IMG/VR virus record: IMGVR_UViG_3300037200_000153
Location: 1 to 37,259 of that record
Reading direction: 5' to 3' (one strand)
Length of the DNA stretch: 37,259 nt
DNA from: a virus
The notes under the pieces: model-generated
Database searches by the model: none
Seen by the model: the letters and a program-made list of their open reading frames with translations, nothing else
What the model was told of the DNA's origin: nothing
In this document: piece after piece, positions 1-8,800 of the stretch
Layout: each line of letters starts with the position of its first letter
Position numbering within the stretch: position 1 is the first letter of the stretch
Position numbers and translations under genes: made by a program

Positions 1-463
1 TGGTTACGCTTCCGCTTCCTACTGTCACATTCCCGCCAATAATACTCAGGGAACTCCACCCGGTGGGAGGGACGTGTCCGTTTACACTTCCGACTGCTCC
101 GACAACCGAACCTACCGATCCGGTTACGTTTCCATTGACGTTGCCGGTCACTGTCGTTACGCTTCCGCTTCCGACCGTAACATTTGCCGTGACGCTTCCG
201 ACTGCTCCGACAACCGAACCTACGGAGCCAGTAACACTTCCGGTCACGTTGGTGATGTTCCCAGAACCTACCGTGACGTTAGTTGTTACGCTGTTTACAG
301 ACCCTGCCACGTTTCCATTGACATTGCCGGTCACTGTGGTTACGCTTCCGCTTCCTACTGTCACATTCCCGCCAATAATACTCAGGGAACTCCACCCGGT
401 GGGAGGGACGTGTCCGTTTACACTTCCGACTGCTCCGACAACCGAACCTACCGATCCGGTTAC
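1..463. repeat. 127-bp exact direct repeat in fibre gene
   Basis: Bases 1-127 and 337-463 are identical at a spacing of 336 bases. The repeat may extend left of the window. Shorter related units lie between them, for example the element near 192-235. The repeat encodes about 42 residues including VPPTGWSSLSIIGG. Near-perfect identity at DNA level suggests recent duplication or ongoing recombination. Confidence 0.92.
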
Positions 464-985
464 TGAACCAGTAACATTGGTAATATTTCCTGATCCCACA
501 GTTACATTGGTTGTAACGTTTCCGGTCATATTGCCTGTAATATTGCCAGACATTGTCGCTGAGATTGCACCGGTAACATTTGCGATGTTACCCGAACTAA
601 CGGTTACGTTCGCAGAGGTTAAATCGAAATTCGTAAGCTGATAGGCACTCACGCATTCAGCCATAGCATAAGTGCCGCTACTATAGCCTCCGATTGATAA
701 AACAACTGAAGCCGCTCCTGATGCTAGAGCTGCGTTTGGAATACCCACTTGATACCAACCTGGCATGTTGGTTGAATCGATTTCTTTAAATCCACCTGTA
801 GCCCAAGTCCCTAGACTCATTGTGGCAAGGGTTATGGCAACATCAGAAGAAGCCCCTTCCCGGAAATAATAAGCTCTGAGGCCGGTTGAATTATAAACGA
901 GGCCAGTGATCGGCGCACCCGTGACGTCCTGAAGGAACATCTGGAGCATTTTAGAGGTGGTCCCGGCGGTGATGAGCTGACCCAT
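1..985 (-). CDS. Repeat-rich tail/baseplate fibre protein, 3' end beyond window
   Basis: The reading frame starts at 985 and stays open to the window edge, so at least 328 residues are present and the C-terminus is missing. Residues 1-120 form a globular-looking N-terminal domain that begins MGQLITAGTTSKMLQMFLQD. The rest is low-complexity Gly/Val/Thr/Ser/Asn sequence with motifs such as GNVTVGSGSVTTVTGNVNGN and TGSVGSVVGAVGS, a type of beta-repeat common in environmental phage fibre proteins. The start codon overlaps the stop of the upstream gene (TAATG), so it belongs to the same late operon. Two 127-base stretches within it are identical. Plus-strand ORFs over 63-641 and 74-466 are shadows of the repeat. 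I infer a fibre or appendage role from repeat type and position after J; no receptor or enzyme motif is seen. Confidence 0.75.
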   Translation of the reverse strand, partial: MGQLITAGTTSKMLQMFLQDVTGAPITGLVYNSTGLRAYYFREGASSDVAITLATMSLGTWATGGFKEIDSTNMPGWYQVGIPNAALASGAASVVLSIGGYSSGTYAMAECVSAYQLTNFDLTSANVTVSSGNIANVTGAISATMSGNITGNMTGNVTTNVTVGSGNITNVTGSVTGSVGSVVGAVGSVNGHVPPTGWSSLSIIGGNVTVGSGSVTTVTGNVNGNVAGSVNSVTTNVTVGSGNITNVTGSVTGSVGSVVGAVGSVTANVTVGSGSVTTVTGNVNGNVTGSVGSVVGAVGSVNGHVPPTGWSSLSIIGGNVTVGSGSVT

Positions 986-2088
986 TAATAATTACCTCGG
1001 AAGTGGTTGAAAGGCGTATAGGTAGGGTTAAAAGGAGAATAAGCGTTACATATTAAACCACCAACAGGGACTTGAGTTGCAACTTTAGTCCAAGTACTAC
1101 TCGCCAAGTAAACTTCCTCCAAAGTCCCATTAAATGGCTTTAATGCCTGGCTATTTGTGTCCGATAACCAAGACATGGTCATAATTTCATACATATTGCC
1201 ACTCGATCCCCCTGAGCAAGCTATTGTGAGATAAAGAGGTGTTAGGGGAGGGACGATTAAATCGGGACTGCTAGCGGGAAAGTACAACGGCGTAAATAAT
1301 TCAGACTGACTACCATATGCATAGGCGTTTGTTTGCCCTAAAAGAGTTGGAGAGCTTGAGTTTACTGCGTTATAAAGCTTATAAGAGACGTTTCCGGCGG
1401 GAGTGCCAGTAGAAGTGATCTCCATCCAGGCGCCTGATATTTGGAGGTAGCCATTCGCAGGAGAGGTAAAAGCCAAACCAACTTCATTCGTGCCGCCATA
1501 GGCTCCGTGAGATGTATCATTCCCAACCGCTGTATAAGGGATTCCATCATAGGAGCCATCTGAAAATTGTAATCGCATCGGCGGCATAATTGATTGATAG
1601 CTTCCAGCTACCCATGTACTACCGGAGTTGGTTGAGGCGTAAATAGGATTCCATGCTGCCTGGGTTAGAGGACCGGCCCCGGAGCCTCCTGAAAACATTG
1701 GCGAAAAATAATTACTCGCCGGAGTGCCTTGCACGTTTTTGAGAACAAACCAAATTGGGACACCATCGGTCATTGCGTACGATAACCCAGTAAACTCTAC
1801 CATGTTTGGCAAATTGGTCGGTACCGCTGTTATTGTTTCGGTATTAGCTTGACTAGTTCCTGGTAATCCGCTCGTATCGTTATAGATATCACAACGAAAC
1901 CCGCTTATAGTCATAGTCCCGGTAAGACTCTGGACACAAAATTGTACTTTAGAGACAGTTTTAGAACTTTGAGGTAGGTACCTAAAAGCTAGATAAGTTG
2001 TAGAAGCATTTAGGCCGTAGGACGTCACGCCAGTATTAAGGTAAACTTGCATCCCTAGTGCTGTGTGGGATAAAATCGCTCTTGTCAT
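985..2088 (-). CDS. Putative tail fibre protein, 367 aa
   Basis: A 367-residue protein rich in Ser, Thr, Gly, Asn and aromatic residues, with few charges, as in beta-sheet fibre or adhesin proteins. It has no signal peptide, membrane segment or catalytic motif that I recognise. Its start overlaps the stop of the 80-residue gene upstream as TAATG, and its own stop overlaps the start of the repeat-rich fibre gene in the same way, so all three are probably translationally coupled. Position at the distal end of the late operon after J and the lysis genes supports an adhesion or appendage role. Identity as a fibre is inferred from composition and context only. Confidence 0.6.
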   Translation of the reverse strand: MTRAILSHTALGMQVYLNTGVTSYGLNASTTYLAFRYLPQSSKTVSKVQFCVQSLTGTMTISGFRCDIYNDTSGLPGTSQANTETITAVPTNLPNMVEFTGLSYAMTDGVPIWFVLKNVQGTPASNYFSPMFSGGSGAGPLTQAAWNPIYASTNSGSTWVAGSYQSIMPPMRLQFSDGSYDGIPYTAVGNDTSHGAYGGTNEVGLAFTSPANGYLQISGAWMEITSTGTPAGNVSYKLYNAVNSSSPTLLGQTNAYAYGSQSELFTPLYFPASSPDLIVPPLTPLYLTIACSGGSSGNMYEIMTMSWLSDTNSQALKPFNGTLEEVYLASSTWTKVATQVPVGGLICNAYSPFNPTYTPFNHFRGNY

Positions 2089-2330
2089 TAGTATTTATAT
2101 AATGTATTGTTAACATACGTAGATATACCGGCTGTATCACTAGGGTCTATATTTTGTAAGGCAATAGAGGCGCCGATATTCCTTAAAAGATGCCCAGGAT
2201 CAGGTTGTGCATTATTTATTACGTCAGTTAAGGCTTTAATTGGAAAATTCCAACTCCAGCCGTTAAATTCTAAATTTACAATGCCTGCTTCCGGAAAGCT
2301 GATCATCACGTTTGTTGTAGTGTAGCTCAT
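2088..2330 (-). CDS. Small hypothetical protein in fibre cluster, 80 aa
   Basis: 80 residues, not recognised. The sequence is neutral to acidic with an aromatic GWSWNF patch and no membrane segment. It starts within the stop codon of the 49-residue gene upstream (ATGA) and ends within the start of the 367-residue fibre gene (TAATG). Such tight coupling argues that it is translated. A small fibre-associated or chaperone role is possible but not shown. Confidence 0.55.
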   Translation of the reverse strand: MSYTTTNVMISFPEAGIVNLEFNGWSWNFPIKALTDVINNAQPDPGHLLRNIGASIALQNIDPSDTAGISTYVNNTLYKY

Positions 2331-2476
2331 GACTTATTCCCAGCCAGCAAAAGAGCATGGGCGATATCTTGGTCTCCATAGCCATTATTAATCATAAACT
2401 GGTTCTGCCATGTGCTCCAGGCGCTTGAAAGATAAGTATCTGCCCAAGTGTTAGCTGGTCCGTAGGTTGTTGTCAT
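2327..2476 (-). CDS. Small hypothetical protein, 49 aa
   Basis: A 49-codon ORF that begins MTTTYGPANTWADTYLSSAW and fills what would otherwise be a gap between 2331 and 2472. Its start overlaps the stop of the 167-residue gene upstream (ATGA), and its stop overlaps the start of the 80-residue gene downstream (ATGA). The perfect double overlap is the main evidence that it is a gene. It is Trp/Tyr-rich and has no recognisable motif. Confidence 0.6.
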   Translation of the reverse strand: MTTTYGPANTWADTYLSSAWSTWQNQFMINNGYGDQDIAHALLLAGNKS

Positions 2477-2976
2477 TTCTTATAATACCCTAACTCACTC
2501 GCTGTATTAAAAAATGGTTCATTGGCAATAATAAGTGTATCGTGGATGACAATTGTTATTTTTGCCGACCCGTTATTCTCCACCCCAATTGTATCACCAT
2601 TCTTGAAGGTATTTAGAAACTTAGTATTTAATCCTGTAATATCTCTAGCCCCTTTATTAATTGATACCGTCCCAGGGGTCTCGGCCCCGTAATCCTTCGG
2701 TCTTTCAATCTTTTTAAAGGTATCGCTTGCCACTACTGTATTAATTACTGCCATTGGTTTATCAATATGCTGCTGAATCACCTGGTGGGCAATAATTAAT
2801 TTCTGAGTGGGGGTAGGAGCCGGAGTGGGTGCTGGTTTCACTACCGATATAGGCGACTCGGGTTTAGGGGGCATCTGTGCTTTAATATCCTGAATAATAC
2901 CAACACTCTCTTTGATAACCGCCAAGATTTGGGGCAAGTATTTCAGGAATTTTAAGAGTTGCAAAACAAAATTCAT
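2473..2976 (-). CDS. Hydrophobic helix + Pro-rich linker + tail-type beta domain, 167 aa
   Basis: I place the start at the ATG at 2976, which overlaps the lysin stop as ATGA. An in-frame ATG 30 bases upstream lies inside the lysin gene. Residues 1-38 form a hydrophobic or amphipathic helix beginning MNFVLQLLKFLKYLPQ. Residues 40-60 are Pro/Ala/Thr-rich (KPAPTPAPTPTQ). The C-terminal ~70 residues contain GTVSINKGARDITGLNTKF and GDTIGV segments, resembling the small beta modules of phage tail appendages. It follows the lysin directly. It could be an accessory lysis protein tethered to a membrane, or a small virion protein. Function is unknown. Confidence 0.55.
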   Translation of the reverse strand: MNFVLQLLKFLKYLPQILAVIKESVGIIQDIKAQMPPKPESPISVVKPAPTPAPTPTQKLIIAHQVIQQHIDKPMAVINTVVASDTFKKIERPKDYGAETPGTVSINKGARDITGLNTKFLNTFKNGDTIGVENNGSAKITIVIHDTLIIANEPFFNTASELGYYKK

Positions 2977-3410
2977 GCCATCACCGCATTTAACCGATTC
3001 ATCCAACCTGCCTCAAATTCTTTAAGGTGTGGGTTATGTGCAATTAGATTTAAATAATACTGCTTTCTCAGCTCATAATATTCATTCAATCGGGCTGGGT
3101 TGTTATCGGTATAATTCCCCCCGATTTGCCGGGTCATATGTAACGCTGTTGACACCCCGCAGTTGACCGCAGTGTCCATATTGATTCGGGCCATTTTAGG
3201 ATTGGTAAACTTATCACTCTGCGATGGGAGCCAGTAATATTGATGATAGATTTCAGAAGCTTCTTCTTTGGTAAGTTCCCTGATATCCAAGTGAGGAAAG
3301 GACGCCTGACTAATCCCCATGTTGGTTAATTTACCAGGATCATTCGGATTATCAACCAAACCGCCTTCCCAGTGGAAGATAAACGCCATTGCGTAATCAA
3401 AGTTTGTCAT
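2973..3410 (-). CDS. Endolysin, GH108-type N-acetylmuramidase
   Basis: A 145-residue protein with the N-terminal signature of glycosyl hydrolase family 108: FHWEGGLVDNPNDPGKLTNM, with the likely catalytic Glu at residue 15. This family cleaves peptidoglycan glycan strands and serves as phage endolysin. There is no signal peptide or SAR-type N-terminal membrane helix, so export should need a holin. The length suits the catalytic domain plus a short C-terminal part; a typical separate binding domain is not obvious. The gene overlaps the single-TM protein gene upstream by 14 bases and the following gene by ATGA, which forms a lysis cassette set within tail fibre genes. Confidence 0.85.
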   Translation of the reverse strand: MTNFDYAMAFIFHWEGGLVDNPNDPGKLTNMGISQASFPHLDIRELTKEEASEIYHQYYWLPSQSDKFTNPKMARINMDTAVNCGVSTALHMTRQIGGNYTDNNPARLNEYYELRKQYYLNLIAHNPHLKEFEAGWMNRLNAVMA

Positions 3411-3663
3411 TAACCATATCCTTTATTTCGTTAATAATTCGATCAGCTTCATCATGTAGCTCACCCCGTCTGATAAAATCCTTCTCCATGGTGATTTCCA
3501 GAGTACATATCTTGGCTCTCAGTTCATTCACAATGGTATAAAAATCTGTACTGGATACAAACACCTTCAACCCTGTCAGCATGGGAATGATGTAGACCAC
3601 AACGATCCCGGCCAACAGGATTGCCCCGGCGGTAATAGCGATTGATAAATATTGAAAGTTCAT
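3397..3663 (-). CDS. Single-TM small protein, candidate holin or inner-membrane spanin
   Basis: The start is the ATG at 3663 (MNFQYLSIAITAGAILLAGI), preceded on the minus strand by AAAGGA. A longer in-frame start at 3792 would overlap the upstream gene and adds unrelated sequence. Residues 6-32 form one strong transmembrane helix. Residues 40-88 are charged and likely helical or coiled coil. It lies directly upstream of the lysin and overlaps it. Holins of this size often have one to three helices; i-spanins have one N-terminal helix and a periplasmic coiled coil. Context makes a lysis role likely, but which one cannot be decided from sequence. Confidence 0.6.
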   Translation of the reverse strand: MNFQYLSIAITAGAILLAGIVVVYIIPMLTGLKVFVSSTDFYTIVNELRAKICTLEITMEKDFIRRGELHDEADRIINEIKDMVNDKL

Positions 3664-3706
3664 ATTCGGGAGTCCTTTTTTATACAATCTAAAAATCCAT
3701 TGAGGC

Positions 3707-4054
3707 TCATGAAGGGAAGCAAGCAAGCATTTGGGTTTGAATATCAGGACTGTCTGACGGGGGGGCCAGTGATTGCAAATACGCTTTAGCATCTCCCATA
3801 GAATCTACAGGGTCTGTCTGTAGAATTGCTTCAATGGTTGCCCTGGCTGGTGCAAATGCAATCCGATCACTTTGGGTCATGCTGAGGAAAAGCGCCATGA
3901 GTTCTGTGGCGATGGTAGGAACCACATAAGCTGGCATTCCTGCCGGAGGCGTTCCCTCGGTCCAGGTGAAACCAGTAGGCGCAGGGAAGGGTGGGTTTTC
4001 AGGATAATCCGCAGCATCACTAAAAGCAGTTCCGTTTGTGAGATAAAGTTGCAT
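3707..4054 (-). CDS. Hypothetical protein, 115 aa
   Basis: 115 residues, not recognised. The first 40 residues are rich in Pro, Thr, Gly and aromatic residues (PPFPAPTGFTW), followed by a helical region rich in Ala, Met and Leu. It follows the 592-residue tail fibre gene with an 11-base gap. Small proteins in this position in other phages are often fibre-associated or fibre-assembly factors, but I see no specific family motif. Confidence 0.55.
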   Translation of the reverse strand: MQLYLTNGTAFSDAADYPENPPFPAPTGFTWTEGTPPAGMPAYVVPTIATELMALFLSMTQSDRIAFAPARATIEAILQTDPVDSMGDAKAYLQSLAPPSDSPDIQTQMLACFPS

Positions 4055-4065
4055 AAGAAGCCTCC

Positions 4066-5844
4066 TTAAGGGACTAAATTGACGTAGAAACCATTTACAA
4101 GGGCAGTAAGACTTCCCCCGCTGGAAGTTTTATAATAAAAAGCCTGCGAACTGGTTAGATAGACATCTGCATAAGCCACAATATTTTGATAATCAGCACC
4201 TGCATTGTCTTGGATGAGATGCCCCGTGCCACTTCCGGTTGTATCCCAGTATGTATAAATACTTCCAGATGATCCAGTTCCAGCAAAAAAGACAATATTT
4301 GCGATCGTCGAAATAGGTGGGATATAAGAGGCGCAAGAGACACTCGTGAAGGACGATTGAGTTCCAGCGCTTAAAACAGAATACTGTGTGTCTCTGTAAC
4401 CAATGAATGGCGCAACACCTGGTTTGACATAAAACGGGATAATATGACTTGAGCTATCTGTCAGGAATGCAAAAGGTAATTGCTGATAATAGGTATACCC
4501 AGATGGAAGCGGAGGGACTGGGCCGCCTCCAGCCACATTAAAGTCAGAAGCAAGCAGACCAGTCCCAGAAGTGCCCTGTATGGCGTAGAGATAGTAAAAA
4601 TGATTCGGCGCTAACCCTCCATTTCTATAGGCAGCTCCTGTTCTGGATGTTCCACTGAAATTCGTAGTCAGCGTAATAGAAGTGTTTGAGTTTATGGTAC
4701 CAATAACCCCAACTGTAACACTATTGGTTGAGTCATAAACCACATTCCCAACATCGTAAACTGTTCCAAAGATGCTACTTGAGCCAGTTACCGAGGCACT
4801 TCCGTTTGTGTACGACATCGTACCAGGAGCCGTTCCGTTCTGCGCAATTCCGTTAACAGCTCCCAAAGTGCCCGTTGAAAATGTGATAGAGCTTTTGTTA
4901 ATCATTGGATAGGCGTTGGTCGAGTCCATACAGACAATATTTGCAACTGTGAAACTTGAGGTTGATACATATACGGGCGGTGCTGACGCTTGATAATAAG
5001 GTGGGTATAATGACGCTGCGGCTCCCCGCTGGGTAAAATAATTAGTACCATTCGAGAAAATACGATACCCTTGATTCTGAGTCAATGTAATATTAGATGC
5101 CCCGTCAATCGTAGATGTGGTGGGAGTGATGGTAACAACCCCAACACCCGTATTTTGAACATCAAAATAGAATCCATCTTCAAATCCAGAGCCGGCCTGG
5201 GATAATGTAACGCCAAAAGCCCCTGAGTTACTAAACGTCAACAACGCACCCCTGTCTGTAGTCAAAACTGTGTAGGTTGAGGATATGGCGTGAACTTGAG
5301 AGGATTGAGCCAAGCCACCCAACACCTGCATGTTGGTGCCATCATATTGGACGATCAATAAGCTTGAGGTTAGAATATCTCCTTTTTCAAGGTTATTTTT
5401 TTTATTCTTTTTAAGCGTAACAGCCCCCAAGGCATTAACATTCAGGGTACACGCTGAAGCTACGGTGTTGGTATTGGCATGTGCCGCTTTGAAGGTAAAT
5501 ACTTGTCCCGCCACCAATGCTGCGGGAGCTGGGTTTAAAGTGATGGCATAGACATTTGCTGAACCTGTATCAATTGCATAATTACCCTGAGCGTTGTTAG
5601 ATTGAGTCCAAACGTGAGTTGAGGTATTATAATTTCCGATTAATAAATCACTGGTGCCGTCATAAAGATTTACCAGAATATTAGGTGATCCGCTATTGTT
5701 AGCCCACATCATCCCTGTCACAACATAGGATGGCCTGCTCGATCCACTGTGCATCGAAATAATAGCAGCCAACGCATTATTATCATCTGTTCTGTATTGC
5801 GTCCCTGATTGATTAGCGGGAATAATATTTGTGGCTTGTGACAT
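4066..5844 (-). CDS. Tail fibre protein, 592 aa
   Basis: A 592-residue protein rich in Ser, Thr, Gly, Asn and Tyr. Residues 188-280 form a recognisable phage beta module, with VLTTDRGALLTFSNSG, GVVTITPTTSTIDG and QGYRIFSNGTNYF, typical of fibre proteins that carry tandem beta domains. No peptidase or glycosidase motif is seen. It sits directly downstream of J, the normal place for side-tail-fibre genes. The start at 5844 is preceded by a purine-rich AGAGAGTGAGAGTAG leader. An A8 run within the coding strand at 5396-5403 encodes KKNKKNN. I am confident of a fibre role and not of its receptor. Confidence 0.75.
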   Translation of the reverse strand: MSQATNIIPANQSGTQYRTDDNNALAAIISMHSGSSRPSYVVTGMMWANNSGSPNILVNLYDGTSDLLIGNYNTSTHVWTQSNNAQGNYAIDTGSANVYAITLNPAPAALVAGQVFTFKAAHANTNTVASACTLNVNALGAVTLKKNKKNNLEKGDILTSSLLIVQYDGTNMQVLGGLAQSSQVHAISSTYTVLTTDRGALLTFSNSGAFGVTLSQAGSGFEDGFYFDVQNTGVGVVTITPTTSTIDGASNITLTQNQGYRIFSNGTNYFTQRGAAASLYPPYYQASAPPVYVSTSSFTVANIVCMDSTNAYPMINKSSITFSTGTLGAVNGIAQNGTAPGTMSYTNGSASVTGSSSIFGTVYDVGNVVYDSTNSVTVGVIGTINSNTSITLTTNFSGTSRTGAAYRNGGLAPNHFYYLYAIQGTSGTGLLASDFNVAGGGPVPPLPSGYTYYQQLPFAFLTDSSSHIIPFYVKPGVAPFIGYRDTQYSVLSAGTQSSFTSVSCASYIPPISTIANIVFFAGTGSSGSIYTYWDTTGSGTGHLIQDNAGADYQNIVAYADVYLTSSQAFYYKTSSGGSLTALVNGFYVNLVP

Positions 5845-5877
5845 TATCTACTCTCACTCTCTAAATTAATTATATCT

Positions 5878-8800
5878 TTAAAAACCATTTGATGTCCAGC
5901 TATAATTACGAGCAACGCCTGTGTTACTTGAATTAAAAAACTGTATTGTAAATCCAGTGGACGACAAGCTGGTAATGGTCCAATAATCCCCCTGCTCAAG
6001 ATTATTACCCGTTATGCCAACACTGGGTGTATTATAATAAATCTGAGTAAAATCTACTACCGAGCCTCCGGCACTAGAGGTTAAATTTGCCGCCCCGTCA
6101 AACTTATTGGGAAGATTAATAATAATTTGGCATTGACTAACAATGGGGGAAATCCCAACTTGAGCTGAGGTTAAGGCTAACCTGAACTGAAAAGCCCGAC
6201 AAGTATAATCGCCATTATAAAAATTCATCCACCCGCTCCATGTAGGAATTCCGCTATTGGGGTTGTCTGGGGTGGTTCTCACCTGAAGTTGAATTCCCCA
6301 CTCACTCGGATCTCCTCCATCCCAATCTGCAACCAAGTCAGTATTGGTCCAAAGATCCACATTGGAATACAGATCAGATCCAAAGGCTATGATGTTTGAA
6401 ACAACATTCATAGTAAATACGCCCTCAGCGTCAAAACTCGCCCCCAGCGTTGACCCACATCCTGTGAATGTATAGGTTCCACTCCCTGTAATTCCGTCGT
6501 TTCCGATATCCCAATTCAGAACATTATCAATATTCGGCCAACTATCTACCGTGTCGGCCCCTGTTAATTGCAACGAACCTCCTAACACGGCGCAGCTTGA
6601 AAATGTCCCTCCATAAGCTGGGTCTTCTTCTACTGTGTGTAAGACCTGCATTCCCAACACGTTACCAATGTTGGTTTCCGCAAAATCTGCATTGGCGCTA
6701 TAAACACCCTGTGACGTTATAGCCTTGATGCTATATGTCCCTATCATAGATTGGATTGGAATACTGTTTAGTGACGGTGATACATTCCCATAGAGGACTT
6801 GTGAACCACCCCATGTTATGCCCGCTCCAACTTGTGGCGTGTATCTGATTTCATAATGATCCAGGTTCAGAGAGGCTACAGTACTCCATTGTAAATAAGC
6901 ATTCCGGTTCAACACCTGAACCCCGAATGCGGTAACATCCGGTGGAGTCTCATATAAACCAACAGCTTCATAACTGGCGCTCACGGTAGGGGAATTTAAA
7001 TTCAGGGTAGCGGATACCGCTATAATCTGTACCAGATATAACCCAGGGAAAGTATTATCCAGTGTAAAGCTTGTGGTGGGAGTAGTCCCCGCTAATGCGT
7101 AGCCTGTGGCGCTTGGGGATTGGACATAGACGTTATAATAAGATACCCGTAAGTCTGTAGATGCCGACCATGATATTTGTAATGCAGATTGGATATTAAC
7201 CCCAGCCTGATACAAATACTCCATAAAGGTCACACCCGCAGGCGGTAATAAAGCCCCTGTGGGGAGGATTGAATATGTCGGCTGAGCCACTGTGATATTT
7301 TGTTCAATTTCCTCATATTTTCCAACATAATGTAATAAGGCTGTGACCTCAAACAGATTTTTAGCGGTTTCCCTGACACTAATAACCCGATATGGCACCG
7401 GAGCGACATTGGAGGCTGTCACCACAAACATAGCCCCATTGATGGGGGTTTGAGTTAACACCCCAGCCAGATTTAGCATTGTGGTTGTAGACCCACTGTT
7501 GGTTATCGCAAAAGATGAACTGATTGTTCCGTCAGGATAAACGCATGAGAATGAATAGGTTTCATCCGACAAGAACTCAATCGGCGAATCTATGGTGACT
7601 TCATTACCAGCCGTGACGCTGGTAATTCTGCCACCCATCCGGACCCCGGCATAATAAGGATCTGCAATACTGATAATATCCCCTGGCCGCAAATCCGCCT
7701 GATCAAAAGAACATGTATAGGTTACGGTCTGAGTTTGATAGCGCTCGGTAAAAAGTAACCATTTTCCGGTTCTGACGGCCTGCCCGTGAGAGGTGCATCC
7801 TAAAGCAACAATTCTGGTCTCTCTGTAGCCAAACTGTTGAATCATCTCAGTATCTTCAACCAAAGTGGCTGTAGCGTTATAAAGTAGCTCAGGATCATTC
7901 CATGTCACTATAACTGCCGTGTGTCTGGATTTTATGGCGGTCCCACTATAATTAAAAGTTCCATTCTGAACATTGGCGGGTGTCACTAATTTAACAGCAT
8001 CCGCATCAATATCCTGGGAGAATGTTACCATCCCAGATCCCCAATAGCACATTGTATTGAATACGGCAGTGATAGCCTGAATGGTAGAATAAGCATCATT
8101 CAAGTTATTGAGTATACCATTAAATGTATACCGAGGCTCCATACCCCCCTGACCATCAGGAACCGACACATCACAAAATTGTCCAATGGTATACAGGGTG
8201 TATTTGTCAATTTGAGCTGCATCAATCCATTGCCCAAGGCCGTAGCGGGTTGAGGTCAACAAATCATATAAAACCCAAGCGGGGTTATTGGAGTAAGCCA
8301 TCTGAAACGTTCCATCCCATATTCCAGTATAGGCTCTTGTTGTTGGGTTATAGTTGGATGGGACTTGGATTATAAGCCCCTCAATATCATAAGAGCGGCT
8401 AGGAATGCCCAGGTTGAAATATTGAGCATTCAGATATATCCCGCAGATGGCGGAGTTCATGTAATTCATTTTTGTATAAATAATTTGCGTTACTCGTGAA
8501 ACATAGGTGGCACCAATATATTCAGCATTAGCATAGCCAATCTCCCCTGAGTCGCCACTGACTCTCGTAACCATTATATTCCAAGGCGCACCTCCCACCG
8601 GTAGGTTTACTGTATAAGCCTGCTCAAACGTACTGGATGCCTTACCACTGATAGAGATTGGATTTGAGTTTAATCCTGGGAAGTTGACAATTGAGTAGGT
8701 TGAGGCACCATTAGATTGTAAAGATATTGTGAATGACACGGTTGTATCATTGATGTTCCCATTAGATTCAGCATAATACAAAGCTGGGATTTGGATTGTA

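Noticed and set aside
1-463. CRISPR array, because of regular repeats
   Set aside because: Repeat units are in frame, long, imperfect and coding, with no constant spacer length and no cas genes nearby.
63-641. Long plus-strand ORFs over the fibre repeats (Thr/Pro/Leu-rich, and an overlapping Tyr/Cys-rich one)
   Set aside because: They are opposite-strand readings of the GNVTG-type repeats of the minus-strand fibre gene, lack Shine-Dalgarno sequences and have no family features.
3664-3792. Extended N-terminus of the holin-like gene (start at 3792)
   Set aside because: The extension overlaps the upstream gene and carries no membrane or family signal, whereas ATG 3663 has a Shine-Dalgarno and gives a clean N-terminal membrane helix.
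1-6000. Diversity-generating retroelement acting on the fibre genes
   Set aside because: No reverse transcriptase gene and no template/variable repeat pair with adenine-specific differences is visible.
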